Assembly: GCF_009707515.1 (NCBI RefSeq) | Contig: NZ_WLYI01000007.1 | Location: 62,001-126,000, forward strand | From: Pseudomonas karstica | GTDB taxonomy: Bacteria > Pseudomonadota > Gammaproteobacteria > Pseudomonadales > Pseudomonadaceae | Direction of reading: 5' to 3' | DNA length: 64,000 bases | Shown: in pieces, positions 55,890 through 64,000 of the stretch | How positions within the stretch are numbered: position 1 is the stretch's first letter | Layout of the letters: each line of letters starts with the position of its first letter | Notes under the pieces: generated by a model | Seen by the model: only the letters and a program-made list of their open reading frames with translations | Databases searched by the model: none | Told to the model about the DNA's origin: nothing | Made by a program: the position numbers and the translations under genes

Positions 55890-58472
55890 ATGATGAATGT
55901 GGACCTGCAACAACTGATTCAGGCATTGGCGGCGCCTAGTCGTCGCACCCTCGAGCGGGCGGCCGAGCGTTGTGTCATGCGCGGCGGCGCGGAGGTGCTG
56001 GTGGAGGACTTGCTGCTGGCACTATTGGAGCACCCGGACGGTGTGCTGGTACGAGCGCTACAGGACGCCGGCGTTGCTCCGGCTGAACTGGAGTCTGCGT
56101 TGCAGCCCAGGAGCGAGCAAGTCTCCTCGAGTAATCCGGTCTTTGCTGAGCCGTTGGTGCAGTGGTTGCAGCACGCATTACGCACAGCCCATCTGGAGTT
56201 GGAACAGGACGAGGTCGACGACGGTGCCTTGCTGCTCGCGTTATTGCGCAACCCAATACCGCAAGCGGGAAGTCGTTACCCCTTTATCCTGGGCCAGATC
56301 GATGCCGAACGCCTGCGATCATTTCTCTTGAGCGAAAGGCCCGAACACTCCGATTGCATGACGCCTGTACCAGGGCCGTCACTGCTGCAACGCTTTACCC
56401 ATGACCTGACTCGCCAGGCCCGCGACGGCCTGCTCGATCCGGTGTTGTGCAGAGATGGCGAGATTCGACAGCTGATCGATATCCTGGCTCGAAGGCGCAA
56501 GAACAACCCTATCGTCATAGGGGAGGCGGGGGTTGGAAAAACGGCCATCGTCGAGGGGCTGGCACTGCGAATCGTCGCCGCGCAGGTACCCGCAGTACTC
56601 CAGAACGTCCGTCTCCTGACCCTGGACATGGGCCTGCTGCAAGCCGGGGCAAGTATCAAAGGTGAGTTTGAACGACGCCTCAAGGGTGTGATTGATGAGG
56701 TCGATACTTCCCCGGAAACAGTCATCCTATTTATTGACGAAGCCCACACCTTGGTCGGCGCGGGCGGCCAGCCAGGGGGGTTGGACGCTGCCAACCTGCT
56801 CAAACCGGCGTTGGCCCGTGGCGAGCTACGTACCATCGCTGCCACCACCTGGTCGGAATACAAGAAATACTTCGAGAAAGATCCTGCGTTGTCCCGGCGC
56901 TTCCAACCGGTCCATGTCCACGAACCGACGGTTGGCGATGCGGTAACGATTCTGCGTGGTCTGGTACCCGTATATGAAGCCAGCCATGGCATCTATGTGC
57001 GTGATGACGCCGTTGTCGCTGCTGCGCAATTGTCAGCCCGTTATCTGAGCGGGCGCCAGTTGCCCGACAAGGCTGTGGATGTGTTGGACACCGCGTGTGC
57101 CCGGGTGCGTATCAGCCTGGTAACGGCACCGGCCGAGTTGCAGCGCCTGCGCGATGAACTGGCCGAGGGATCACGCCAGTGTATGGCGCTACGTCGGGAT
57201 GTGCAGGCAGGGTTGTCGGTCGATGAGCCGGCTTTGCAGGCCTTGGCCCTGCGGCTGGAAGAGGTCGCGCGTGAGCATGAGGTGCTGGAGCAGCGCTGGG
57301 GGCTTCAGCGTGGACTGGCCGAACAAATGCTTGTGCTTCGTCAGCAACTGGCCGAGGCCCATCGAGATCAGGCTGACGCACAGGTCATTGATAGGCTAGG
57401 CCAGGTATTGGCCGAAAGCCATCGCACGTTGCTGATGGCACAGCGTGAGCAGCGGTTGGTCAGTTTTGAAGTGTGTCCTCGGTTGATCGCGCAGGTGATC
57501 AGCGCCTGGACGGGTATCCCGGTGACGCAACTGGCCCGTGAGCACAGCTCGAACGTGCTTGGGTTTTCCGGTGACTTGCGCACCCGAATCCTGGGCCAGG
57601 ATTATGCGGTGCGGGTGCTGGATCGTTGCATGCGCGCTGTCGCCGCAGGACTGAACAGCGACAACGCACCGGTTGGGGTGTTTCTGCTGGTGGGCCCCAG
57701 TGGGGTCGGCAAGACCGAAACGGCGCGTACCTTGGCCGACCTGTTGTATGGCGGCGAGCGCTTTATGACCACGATCAACATGTCGGAATATCAGGAGAAG
57801 CACTCCCTGTCTCGATTGATTGGGTCTCCGCCGGGATATGTCGGTTATGGGGAGGGCGGAGTGCTGACCGAGGCGGTACGGCAAAAGCCCTATTCGGTGG
57901 TGCTGCTCGATGAAGTTGAGAAGGCTGACCCGGATGTCATGAACCTGTTCTACCAGGTCTTTGACAAAGGCGTGGCAAATGATGGCGAAGGCCGTGAAAT
58001 AGACTTTCGCAACACCTTGATCCTGATGACTTCCAATCTGGGCAGCGAACAGATCGTCACATTATGTTCAGACACCCAGCACCCAAACATCGACGTGTTG
58101 CAGAAGGCGATTCAGCCCATTCTCAGTGCCCATTTCAAACCGGCGTTGTTGGCCCGAATCCGCGTCGTCCCGTACTACCCGGTCAACGATGGAGTGTTAC
58201 AGGAACTGATTGAAAGCAAGCTGCAATACCTGGGGCAAAGGCTGCTCAGGCGCAATCTGAAGTTCAGTCACTCGCCAGAGTTGCTTGTTCATATGAAAGA
58301 TCGCTGCCTGCAGAGTGACAGCGGTGCACGGTTTATCGATCACTGGCTGGAGGCCAATCTGCTTCCTTTGGTAGTGGATCGCCTATTGGAAGCAATGGCG
58401 GGTGACGAGCCCCTGCAGTCTGCTCACGCCGGGCTGGATCGTCACGGCCACCTGACCTGTGAGTTCAACTGA
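55890..58472 (+). CDS. clpV: Type VI secretion AAA ATPase ClpV (TssH)
   Basis: 860 residues. N-terminal domain (about 1-150), first AAA module with Walker A GEAGVGKT (211-218), a coiled middle region and a second module with GPSGVGKT (602-609). It disassembles contracted sheath. Starts among three nearby ATGs (55884, 55890, 55893); 55890 has best spacing from AAGGA. The next gene overlaps by one base. Confidence 0.95.
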   Translation: MMNVDLQQLIQALAAPSRRTLERAAERCVMRGGAEVLVEDLLLALLEHPDGVLVRALQDAGVAPAELESALQPRSEQVSSSNPVFAEPLVQWLQHALRTAHLELEQDEVDDGALLLALLRNPIPQAGSRYPFILGQIDAERLRSFLLSERPEHSDCMTPVPGPSLLQRFTHDLTRQARDGLLDPVLCRDGEIRQLIDILARRRKNNPIVIGEAGVGKTAIVEGLALRIVAAQVPAVLQNVRLLTLDMGLLQAGASIKGEFERRLKGVIDEVDTSPETVILFIDEAHTLVGAGGQPGGLDAANLLKPALARGELRTIAATTWSEYKKYFEKDPALSRRFQPVHVHEPTVGDAVTILRGLVPVYEASHGIYVRDDAVVAAAQLSARYLSGRQLPDKAVDVLDTACARVRISLVTAPAELQRLRDELAEGSRQCMALRRDVQAGLSVDEPALQALALRLEEVAREHEVLEQRWGLQRGLAEQMLVLRQQLAEAHRDQADAQVIDRLGQVLAESHRTLLMAQREQRLVSFEVCPRLIAQVISAWTGIPVTQLAREHSSNVLGFSGDLRTRILGQDYAVRVLDRCMRAVAAGLNSDNAPVGVFLLVGPSGVGKTETARTLADLLYGGERFMTTINMSEYQEKHSLSRLIGSPPGYVGYGEGGVLTEAVRQKPYSVVLLDEVEKADPDVMNLFYQVFDKGVANDGEGREIDFRNTLILMTSNLGSEQIVTLCSDTQHPNIDVLQKAIQPILSAHFKPALLARIRVVPYYPVNDGVLQELIESKLQYLGQRLLRRNLKFSHSPELLVHMKDRCLQSDSGARFIDHWLEANLLPLVVDRLLEAMAGDEPLQSAHAGLDRHGHLTCEFN

Positions 58473-60004
58473 TGACGGATAACCTGTTTACCCAGTTGCC
58501 GCACCCTCTGGTTTACGCCGACGCTTTGTTGGCATGGTTCGTCCGATTAGGTATCGACAGCGACGAGTCGACCTTGCCCGATGACTGTGTCACGGCGGCA
58601 GCGCAATTGAGTCAGTGCGAACTCAGCCAGTTGTACCTGTTCGACGAGCTGACGGGGCGGTTGGAGATGGCTGCCCAATGCCTGTCAGGTATCTTGCCAC
58701 CCGTAGACCTTGCGAACCCAGGAGTGGATTTCAACAACGAGCAGTTATTGCAGTTTGTCATGCAACAGAACCAGGTTTTGTGCATCACTGACTTGGACAG
58801 CGATGTGTATGACACGGGTATTCTGCCCGTAGTTGCTATGCCTTGGCGTTCATTGCTGTGTGTGCCATTGACTAGCCGACGCAAGAAAATTTCAGGTTTG
58901 TTGTTGTGTGCCAGTCAACGCGGGGCTGACTTGCAGGGGTACGCGGCATCCTTGGGGCAATTGGGCAGCTTTGCCTTGCACCAGCTGACTGTTCTGCGGC
59001 GCACGCGTCCAGCGCCAGCAGTCTTGCAAGCGACCCGAAGTACAGCCCATGCCAATGGCTATGGGTTGATCGGCAATAGTGCCGCGATGGATGAGACCTG
59101 TCGTTTGATTGGCAAAGTCCTGCACAGCCGTTACACGGTGCTCTTGCGAGGAGAGACCGGGACCGGGAAGGAGGTGGTTGCCCGGGCTATCCATGAAGCG
59201 GGACCTCGTCGCACCAAGGCGTTTGTGGTGCAAAACTGCGCCGCCTTTCCTGAGGGCTTGCTGGAAAGCGAGTTGTTTGGCTACCGCAAGGGCGCTTTCA
59301 CCGGTGCAGAGCGCGACTATGCCGGCCTGTTCGATGCGGCACATGGCGGCACACTGTTGCTGGATGAGATTGGTGATATGCCGCTGTCGTTGCAGGCCAA
59401 ATTGCTGCGGGTCTTGCAGGAAGGGGAAGTTCGTCCGTTGGGCGCCAGCGTTGCCCATAAGGTTGATGTGCGGATCATCGCCGCGACCCATCGCGACCTC
59501 GAGGGCATGGTTGCCCAAGGCAGTTTTCGCGAAGACCTTTTTTACCGGTTGGCACAATTTCCTATCGAGCTGCCCGCGCTGCGCCATCGAGACGGCGACG
59601 TGCTGGTGCTGGCCCGTCATTTTGCTGACAAAGCGTGCTCCTCTCACGAGCGTGAGCCGATAGCCTGGTCGAGTGCGGCCCTTGATCAACTGTCCAGCCA
59701 TGCCTTTCCCGGCAATGTACGGGAACTCAAATGCCTGGTGGAACGTGCGGTATTGCTGTGTGACGAGGGGGTGATTCTGCCTGTGCACCTGTCACTGGCA
59801 CCGGGTCCCATGGCTGTTTGTATCGATGTGACGTTGCGCCAGCGCCTGGAGCGTGTCGAACGTGTGTTTCTGATCGATTGCCTGCGCAAAAATCGTGGCA
59901 ATCGGACCCGGACGGCTCGAGAGCTGGGCCTGGCCCGTCGCACGCTGCTGTACCGCCTGGCACGGCTGAAAATCCCCTATGGCGATGTCAAGGAGGAGCG
60001 CTGA
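58472..60004 (+). CDS. Sigma-54-dependent transcriptional activator (Sfa-like)
   Basis: 510 residues. N-terminal GAF-like region (about 40-165), AAA+ domain with Walker A GETGTGKE (227-234) and the sigma-54 contact loop GAFTGA (274-279), and a C-terminal Fis-type helix-turn-helix ([20 protein letters not shown]). It sits in the H2-T6SS position of Sfa2 and probably activates T6SS genes with RpoN. Overlaps clpV by one base. Confidence 0.92.
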   Translation: MTDNLFTQLPHPLVYADALLAWFVRLGIDSDESTLPDDCVTAAAQLSQCELSQLYLFDELTGRLEMAAQCLSGILPPVDLANPGVDFNNEQLLQFVMQQNQVLCITDLDSDVYDTGILPVVAMPWRSLLCVPLTSRRKKISGLLLCASQRGADLQGYAASLGQLGSFALHQLTVLRRTRPAPAVLQATRSTAHANGYGLIGNSAAMDETCRLIGKVLHSRYTVLLRGETGTGKEVVARAIHEAGPRRTKAFVVQNCAAFPEGLLESELFGYRKGAFTGAERDYAGLFDAAHGGTLLLDEIGDMPLSLQAKLLRVLQEGEVRPLGASVAHKVDVRIIAATHRDLEGMVAQGSFREDLFYRLAQFPIELPALRHRDGDVLVLARHFADKACSSHEREPIAWSSAALDQLSSHAFPGNVRELKCLVERAVLLCDEGVILPVHLSLAPGPMAVCIDVTLRQRLERVERVFLIDCLRKNRGNRTRTARELGLARRTLLYRLARLKIPYGDVKEER

Positions 60005-60081
60005 TGTCGTGCTGCTCTAGCCATTACTTGTCGGCACTGGTTATCCAGGCCTGCCGGATTTACCTCAAAGAGAGATGCCTG

Positions 60082-60213
60082 ATGCCTGTTCGTCGGTGGC
60101 AAGCCGTTGTGCTTGTGTTGTTTGTTCTTGGTGGCTGTCACGCAAATTACGTCTTCGACGACGGCGACTACCGCCCACTGGGTGACCCAAAGTCAAGCAG
60201 GCGCGGTGAGTAA
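60082..60213 (+). CDS. Small lipoprotein in the T6SS cluster (OrfX-like)
   Basis: 43 residues: MPVRRWQAVVLVLFVLGGC is a lipoprotein signal with lipobox LGGC, followed by a short mature part NYVFDDGDYRPLGDP. It lies between the sigma-54 activator and fha, like the small gene orfX in the P. aeruginosa H2 cluster. Too short to say more; role unknown. Confidence 0.68.
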   Translation: MPVRRWQAVVLVLFVLGGCHANYVFDDGDYRPLGDPKSSRRGE

Positions 60214-60229
60214 GTCAGGGAGCCCAAAT

Positions 60230-61426
60230 ATGCAATTAGTGCTTGAAGTTTGTGATCCCGGGCGCAGGGGAGCAGGACAGTCCCTGAGCAAAATTTTTGA
60301 TGGTATTGGTGGGGTAATCGGTCGTGGTGCCGGTTGTGACTGGATCATCCCCGATCCAAGTCGCCTTCTTTCCAACCATCATGCGCTGATCACCTATCGC
60401 AATGGTCGATATTTCCTGACCGATATCAGCAGCAACGGTGTTTTTCTGGGAGGTAGTAGTAAGCGCTTGCCCAAGGGAAAGGCCAGGTCTGTTGTGGATG
60501 GCATGGTCGTTCGATTGGGAGGGTTCGAGATTCGTGCCTGCCTGATTGGGCAGGCAAAGGGGGCTGAGTTGGGCGATGGGACAATCGCCACGGCCAACGC
60601 GATTCCTGACGACGCCTTTCTTGAGCAGGACCCTATGCAGGCACTTGAGCGCGAGCTACTGAGTCGGAACACCTCGGATGAACTGGATTCCCTGAAAACG
60701 ATAGCCGGAAAATCTGTGTCGTGGGTCGATGAGTGCTCGGTGGAGACGGAGCATCTGACGATGCCCGAGTGGGTGGCGCCCGTGCCAGAGGCGACACCGA
60801 GGCTCGTGGAAATTGTTCCTGCCACGGTCAATGAGGCGTTTTGGACAGCTTTTGCCGACGCGCTCGGTATGTGTCTGGAACGACTCGATGAACCCGGGCG
60901 AGAGGCGCTGGCGATCAAGGCGGCAAGTTTACTCAGGCATAGCATTGATGGGTTGCAACAGAGCTTGCACACCCGCAATGAACTCAAGAGTGAACTTAAC
61001 CTGCCTATGACGGACGTCCGGCCAAAGGGCCAGGCTCCCCTGAACGACAGTGTCGATTGCAGTGAGGCATTGAAGATACTCCTGGGCACCGGACAGCTCG
61101 GCCTGTTGCCGGCCGAATGGGCGATCGCCCAGGCCTATCGGGATATTCAGGCCCATCAAGTAGCACTACTGGCAGCCTGCCGTGCTGTTGTGCGCGGTGC
61201 ATTGATGACCTTTGCGCCAGCGCACTTGATTCGCTGCTTCAAACACCAGGAAAAATCCGCGAGGCTCATCACATCTGGCGCCCACTGGCGTGCCTATCAG
61301 CGTCATTACCAACGACTGATCGAGGATGACAACTGGAGTGCAGGCCTATTGGGCGGTGACTTTGCAAAAGCTTATGAGGAACAGGTTCGCCTGATCTCCA
61401 CCCTTGACCGTGCCTATCCAGGATGA
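60230..61426 (+). CDS. fha: FHA-domain T6SS regulator (Fha/TagH)
   Basis: 398 residues. The FHA domain at about residues 10-90 has GVIGRGAGCDWIIPDP and SNHHALITYRNGRYFLTDISSNGVFLG (split here), and a helical C-terminal region. It binds phosphothreonine on T6SS partners to control assembly; a cognate kinase would lie beyond the window. AGGGAG eight bases before the ATG supports the start. Its end overlaps the following gene frame. Confidence 0.92.
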   Translation: MQLVLEVCDPGRRGAGQSLSKIFDGIGGVIGRGAGCDWIIPDPSRLLSNHHALITYRNGRYFLTDISSNGVFLGGSSKRLPKGKARSVVDGMVVRLGGFEIRACLIGQAKGAELGDGTIATANAIPDDAFLEQDPMQALERELLSRNTSDELDSLKTIAGKSVSWVDECSVETEHLTMPEWVAPVPEATPRLVEIVPATVNEAFWTAFADALGMCLERLDEPGREALAIKAASLLRHSIDGLQQSLHTRNELKSELNLPMTDVRPKGQAPLNDSVDCSEALKILLGTGQLGLLPAEWAIAQAYRDIQAHQVALLAACRAVVRGALMTFAPAHLIRCFKHQEKSARLITSGAHWRAYQRHYQRLIEDDNWSAGLLGGDFAKAYEEQVRLISTLDRAYPG

Positions 61427-61431
61427 TGCCC

Positions 61432-61917
61432 ATGTCTCGTGCTGCCATTGCTTTGTTGTTCGTTGTGCTGGGCCTGTTGGTCGGTTGTAGCAATCTCTCA
61501 CCCTTTTCGAAACTGACCAAGCTGGATCTGACGCTGACGGCCAGTGAACAGGTCAATCCGGACCTCCATGGCCGGCCGTCGCCCATCGTATTGCGCCTGA
61601 TAGAGCTTCGACATCCCGTAGCCTTTGAGAACGCTGACTTCTTCAGTCTCTATGGGCGTGCCGAACACACCCTGCCCAAAGACCTGGTAACCATCGAGGA
61701 GCTGGAGCTGCGTCCCGGTGAGCAGGTGGTACTCAAACTCAGCGTCGAGCGTGGTAGCCGTTATGTTGGCGTACTGGCGGCGTATCGGGACCTGCCCAAT
61801 ACGCAGTGGCGCCATGTCCTGCCCATTATCGGTCAAAAGGTGAACCGCGCTGAACTGGTACTTGACCAGGCAGGGGTTCGACCTGCCCTTGCGCTCCAAG
61901 ATAAGGCGGACGACTGA
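61432..61917 (+). CDS. tssJ: Type VI secretion outer-membrane lipoprotein TssJ
   Basis: 161 residues; signal with lipobox LLVGC and a transthyretin-like domain with RPSPIVLRLIEL as in TssJ. It links the membrane complex to the outer membrane. The ATG at 61432 follows AGGATG; the frame starts at 61423, overlapping fha. Confidence 0.93.
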   Translation: MSRAAIALLFVVLGLLVGCSNLSPFSKLTKLDLTLTASEQVNPDLHGRPSPIVLRLIELRHPVAFENADFFSLYGRAEHTLPKDLVTIEELELRPGEQVVLKLSVERGSRYVGVLAAYRDLPNTQWRHVLPIIGQKVNRAELVLDQAGVRPALALQDKADD

Positions 61918-61918
61918 T

Positions 61919-63250
61919 ATGAAAACCCATAAAGTCATCTGGCAGGAGGGCATGCTGCTGCGGCCCCAACATTTGCAACACAATGATCGTTATTACGAGC
62001 AGCAACTCAAGGATCGAACCCGATTGCTGGGCGATCATGCATGGGGATTTCTGACCCTGGAAATCGACCAGCAGTATCTCAATATGGGCAAGATCGTCGT
62101 CAGCCAGGCCAGCGGCATATTTCCTGACGGCAGCCTGTTCGACTTGAGCTGCACGCCGGAGCCTCTGGCCCTGGATGTTCCGGAAAACGTGCCAGGGCAA
62201 CCGATTTACCTGGCATTGCCGCTGGTTACCGGTAACCACATTGAAGCGCGTCAGGTGCAACAGTCCGAGGTATTGGCACGCTACGTCATGTGCCAGACCG
62301 ACGTGGTTGATTCAAACGCGGGGGAAGACGCTCGTTGCCAGATCAACTGCGGGCGTCCAGATTTTCGCCTGCTATCGGGCGAGCAGCAGAGTGACCAGCG
62401 GTACGTGAAGCTCAAGGTAGCCCAGGTGCTGGGATGCGCCTCGGACGGTGTGGTCAGCCTGGACCCTGACTTTGTCCCGACCTTTATCCACCTGCAAGGC
62501 TCCAGGTATCTGTTGTCCTGCCTCAAGGAGGTGATCAGCCTGCTGGCCAGCCGTGGCGATGCCATTGCCGAGCGCCTGCGCTCCAATGGCAAGGCCGTGG
62601 GGGCGCAAGTTGGCGATTTCCTGATGTTGCAACTGATCAACCGTACCGAGTTGGTCTTGCGCCACTACCTGGACCTTTCCCAGGTCAGTCCCGAGACATT
62701 GTATCGAGCTCTATTATCGATTCTGGGCGAACTGTCGACGTTCGCCAGTGATACCAAGCGCCCGCGCCTTGAAGGGCGCTACCGGCACAGCGACCAGGGT
62801 GCCAGTTTTCGTGGGTTGATGGAGGCGATACGCAGTGTGTTGTCGATGGTGCTTGAACAACATGCCATCGAGTTGGCGCTGCAACAACGCCAGTATGGCG
62901 TACTGGTGTGTCCGGTAAGTGATCTCAAACTGCTGGGCTCGGCAACCTTCGTGCTGTCGGCCAGTGCCCACTGCGATAGCGAGGAGCTTCGTCATCGCCT
63001 GCCCACACATCTGAAAATTGGGCCCGTGGAGCGGATTCGTGAGCTGGTGAACCTGCATCTGATGGGGATCAAGGTCAAGCCATTGCCGGTAGCTCCCAGG
63101 CAGATTCCGTTTCATGCCGGCAATACCTATTTCATGCTCGAACTCAGTGCCCGCGACGTCACGCAACTGGAGCATTCCGGAGGGTTCGCCTTCCATGTCG
63201 CCGGTGAATTTGCCGAACTTGAACTGAAATTCTGGGCCATCAGGAACTGA
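61919..63250 (+). CDS. tssK: Type VI secretion baseplate protein TssK
   Basis: 443 residues; the start HKVIWQEGMLLRPQHLQHNDRY (shown partly) and C-terminal FHVAGEF are typical. It bridges baseplate and TssL/TssM membrane complex. Starts two bases after tssJ stop region. Confidence 0.95.
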   Translation: MKTHKVIWQEGMLLRPQHLQHNDRYYEQQLKDRTRLLGDHAWGFLTLEIDQQYLNMGKIVVSQASGIFPDGSLFDLSCTPEPLALDVPENVPGQPIYLALPLVTGNHIEARQVQQSEVLARYVMCQTDVVDSNAGEDARCQINCGRPDFRLLSGEQQSDQRYVKLKVAQVLGCASDGVVSLDPDFVPTFIHLQGSRYLLSCLKEVISLLASRGDAIAERLRSNGKAVGAQVGDFLMLQLINRTELVLRHYLDLSQVSPETLYRALLSILGELSTFASDTKRPRLEGRYRHSDQGASFRGLMEAIRSVLSMVLEQHAIELALQQRQYGVLVCPVSDLKLLGSATFVLSASAHCDSEELRHRLPTHLKIGPVERIRELVNLHLMGIKVKPLPVAPRQIPFHAGNTYFMLELSARDVTQLEHSGGFAFHVAGEFAELELKFWAIRN

Positions 63251-63254
63251 ACCT

Positions 63255-64000
63255 ATGTTGATGGAAAGAGAACCTTTGCCGGATGAAAAAACGGTACTGC
63301 TCGACCGCCTGGGTCGTGCCCCCGAACAGGGCCCAATTACCGACTTCGCATCGCCTCCGCGCTTCGAGCAACTGGAAGACCGAATGGTCTACGCGGCCCG
63401 TTTGCAGGGCGCGCAAAGCTTCAATGTCGGGCTCAACATCCTGGTGGCGACGGCCTGGGAGTTATTGTCCGAGGTGGTCCGACTCAAGGGTAGCGTTGCT
63501 CAGGAAAGTCTTCATGCGCTCAATGATCGGCTGTCGTGCGGCATCACGCTTTTCGAAACGCGGGCCCTGCATGAGGGCGCCGAGACCAGTGAGGTGGTGG
63601 CGGCGCGTTATGTGCTGTGCAGTGTGATTGACGAGGCTGTCGTGACCACTGCCTGGGGCAGTCAGAGCGATTGGTCGCAAATAAGCCTGCTGAGCCGTTT
63701 TCATAATGAAACTTTCGGTGGCGAGAAGTTTTTCCTGCTGCTGGAGCGAATGTCGAGGAACCCCGTCAAGCATGTGGCAATGCTGGAGCTGATGTACTTG
63801 TGCTTGTCCCTGGGGTTCGAGGGCAAGTACCGGGTCATGGAACGTGGTGTTCTGCAACTAGAGGGCATTCGGGACGCCCTGTATCGACAGATCAGGCACG
63901 TGCGCGGCGATCCCCCTCGGGACCCCGCGACGATGCCGCAGCAAGGGCAGCAACACCGCAGGCTGATACGCATTGTTTCCGTGTCCTGGGTGACGATCTT
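63255..64000 (+). CDS. tssL: Type VI secretion membrane protein TssL (DotU), partial
   Basis: At least 248 codons, open to the end of the window. Contains VIDEAVVTTAWG, FHNETFGGEKFFLLLERM and YLCLSLGFEGKYR, hallmark DotU/TssL segments. The C-terminal membrane segment is just starting (RLIRIVSVSWVTI). It anchors the T6SS membrane complex with TssM, which should follow outside the window. Confidence 0.94.
   Translation, partial: MLMEREPLPDEKTVLLDRLGRAPEQGPITDFASPPRFEQLEDRMVYAARLQGAQSFNVGLNILVATAWELLSEVVRLKGSVAQESLHALNDRLSCGITLFETRALHEGAETSEVVAARYVLCSVIDEAVVTTAWGSQSDWSQISLLSRFHNETFGGEKFFLLLERMSRNPVKHVAMLELMYLCLSLGFEGKYRVMERGVLQLEGIRDALYRQIRHVRGDPPRDPATMPQQGQQHRRLIRIVSVSWVTI

Overview
The window looks like chromosome of a fluorescent pseudomonad (Pseudomonas fluorescens group). 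The evidence is high-GC coding with short intergenic gaps, a Pseudomonas-style FecIRA system, a codBA operon, a REP-like palindrome, several small proteins of a pseudomonad type, and a type VI secretion (T6SS) locus whose gene order matches the P. aeruginosa H2 cluster as I remember it. This assignment is inference from gene content; no rRNA, tRNA or other taxonomic marker is present.

Layout. 1-2.75 kb (minus strand): an ABC importer operon of the spermidine/putrescine/opine type (ATPase, two permeases) followed by the start of a small (2Fe-2S) protein cut by the window edge, with a divergent IclR regulator. 3.9-5.3 kb: MATE efflux pump. 5.4-9.4 kb: fecI-fecR-fecA, a cell-surface signalling ferric citrate-type uptake system. 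9.4-12.2 kb: the most unusual region, three consecutive monocistronic genes. Each is preceded by a clear Hrp box (GGAAC[C/T]-N15/16-CCACNNA, the promoter of the HrpL sigma factor). Two of them encode HrpF/NolX-like repeat domains and the third encodes an unrecognised 128-residue protein. They are candidate type III secretion substrates or translocator helpers although no type III apparatus gene lies in the window. 12.3-14.8 kb: an MFS exporter and, divergently, a diaminopimelate-epimerase-like protein in which both catalytic cysteine positions are serine; a long perfect-stem hairpin lies between them. 15.1-20.9 kb: an orphan T6SS effector cassette (vgrG, DUF4123 adaptor, putative lipoprotein immunity protein, class 3 lipase effector).

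20.9-48 kb is mostly housekeeping and accessory metabolism: codBA, a Nudix hydrolase, queD, a His/Asp/Arg-rich small lipoprotein, a patatin, tandem PepSY proteins with a two-component system, a Na+/H+ antiporter-family protein, a chemoreceptor, an AI-2E transporter, several small proteins (two of them under 60 residues), an AroE-like dehydrogenase, YceH, DUF1993, an alpha/beta hydrolase with divergent LysR regulator, FUSC, an ALDH11-like dehydrogenase, a DyP peroxidase, MFS, MEKHLA, DUF3087, arylamine N-acetyltransferase and an aldo/keto reductase.

48-64 kb: T6SS. hcp on the minus strand, then after a 534-base T/G-rich gap the plus-strand cluster tssA-B-C-E-F-G-H, a sigma-54 activator, a 43-residue lipoprotein, fha, tssJ, tssK and the start of tssL, which runs off the end. 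Genes are tightly packed, many with overlapping stops and starts, so they are probably one operon. The distant vgrG-lipase cassette and the local hcp would supply the spike, tube and cargo for this machine.

The strongest candidate for something undescribed is the Hrp-box gene trio at 9.6-12.2 kb, followed by the Ser/Ser DapF-like protein with its upstream hairpin.
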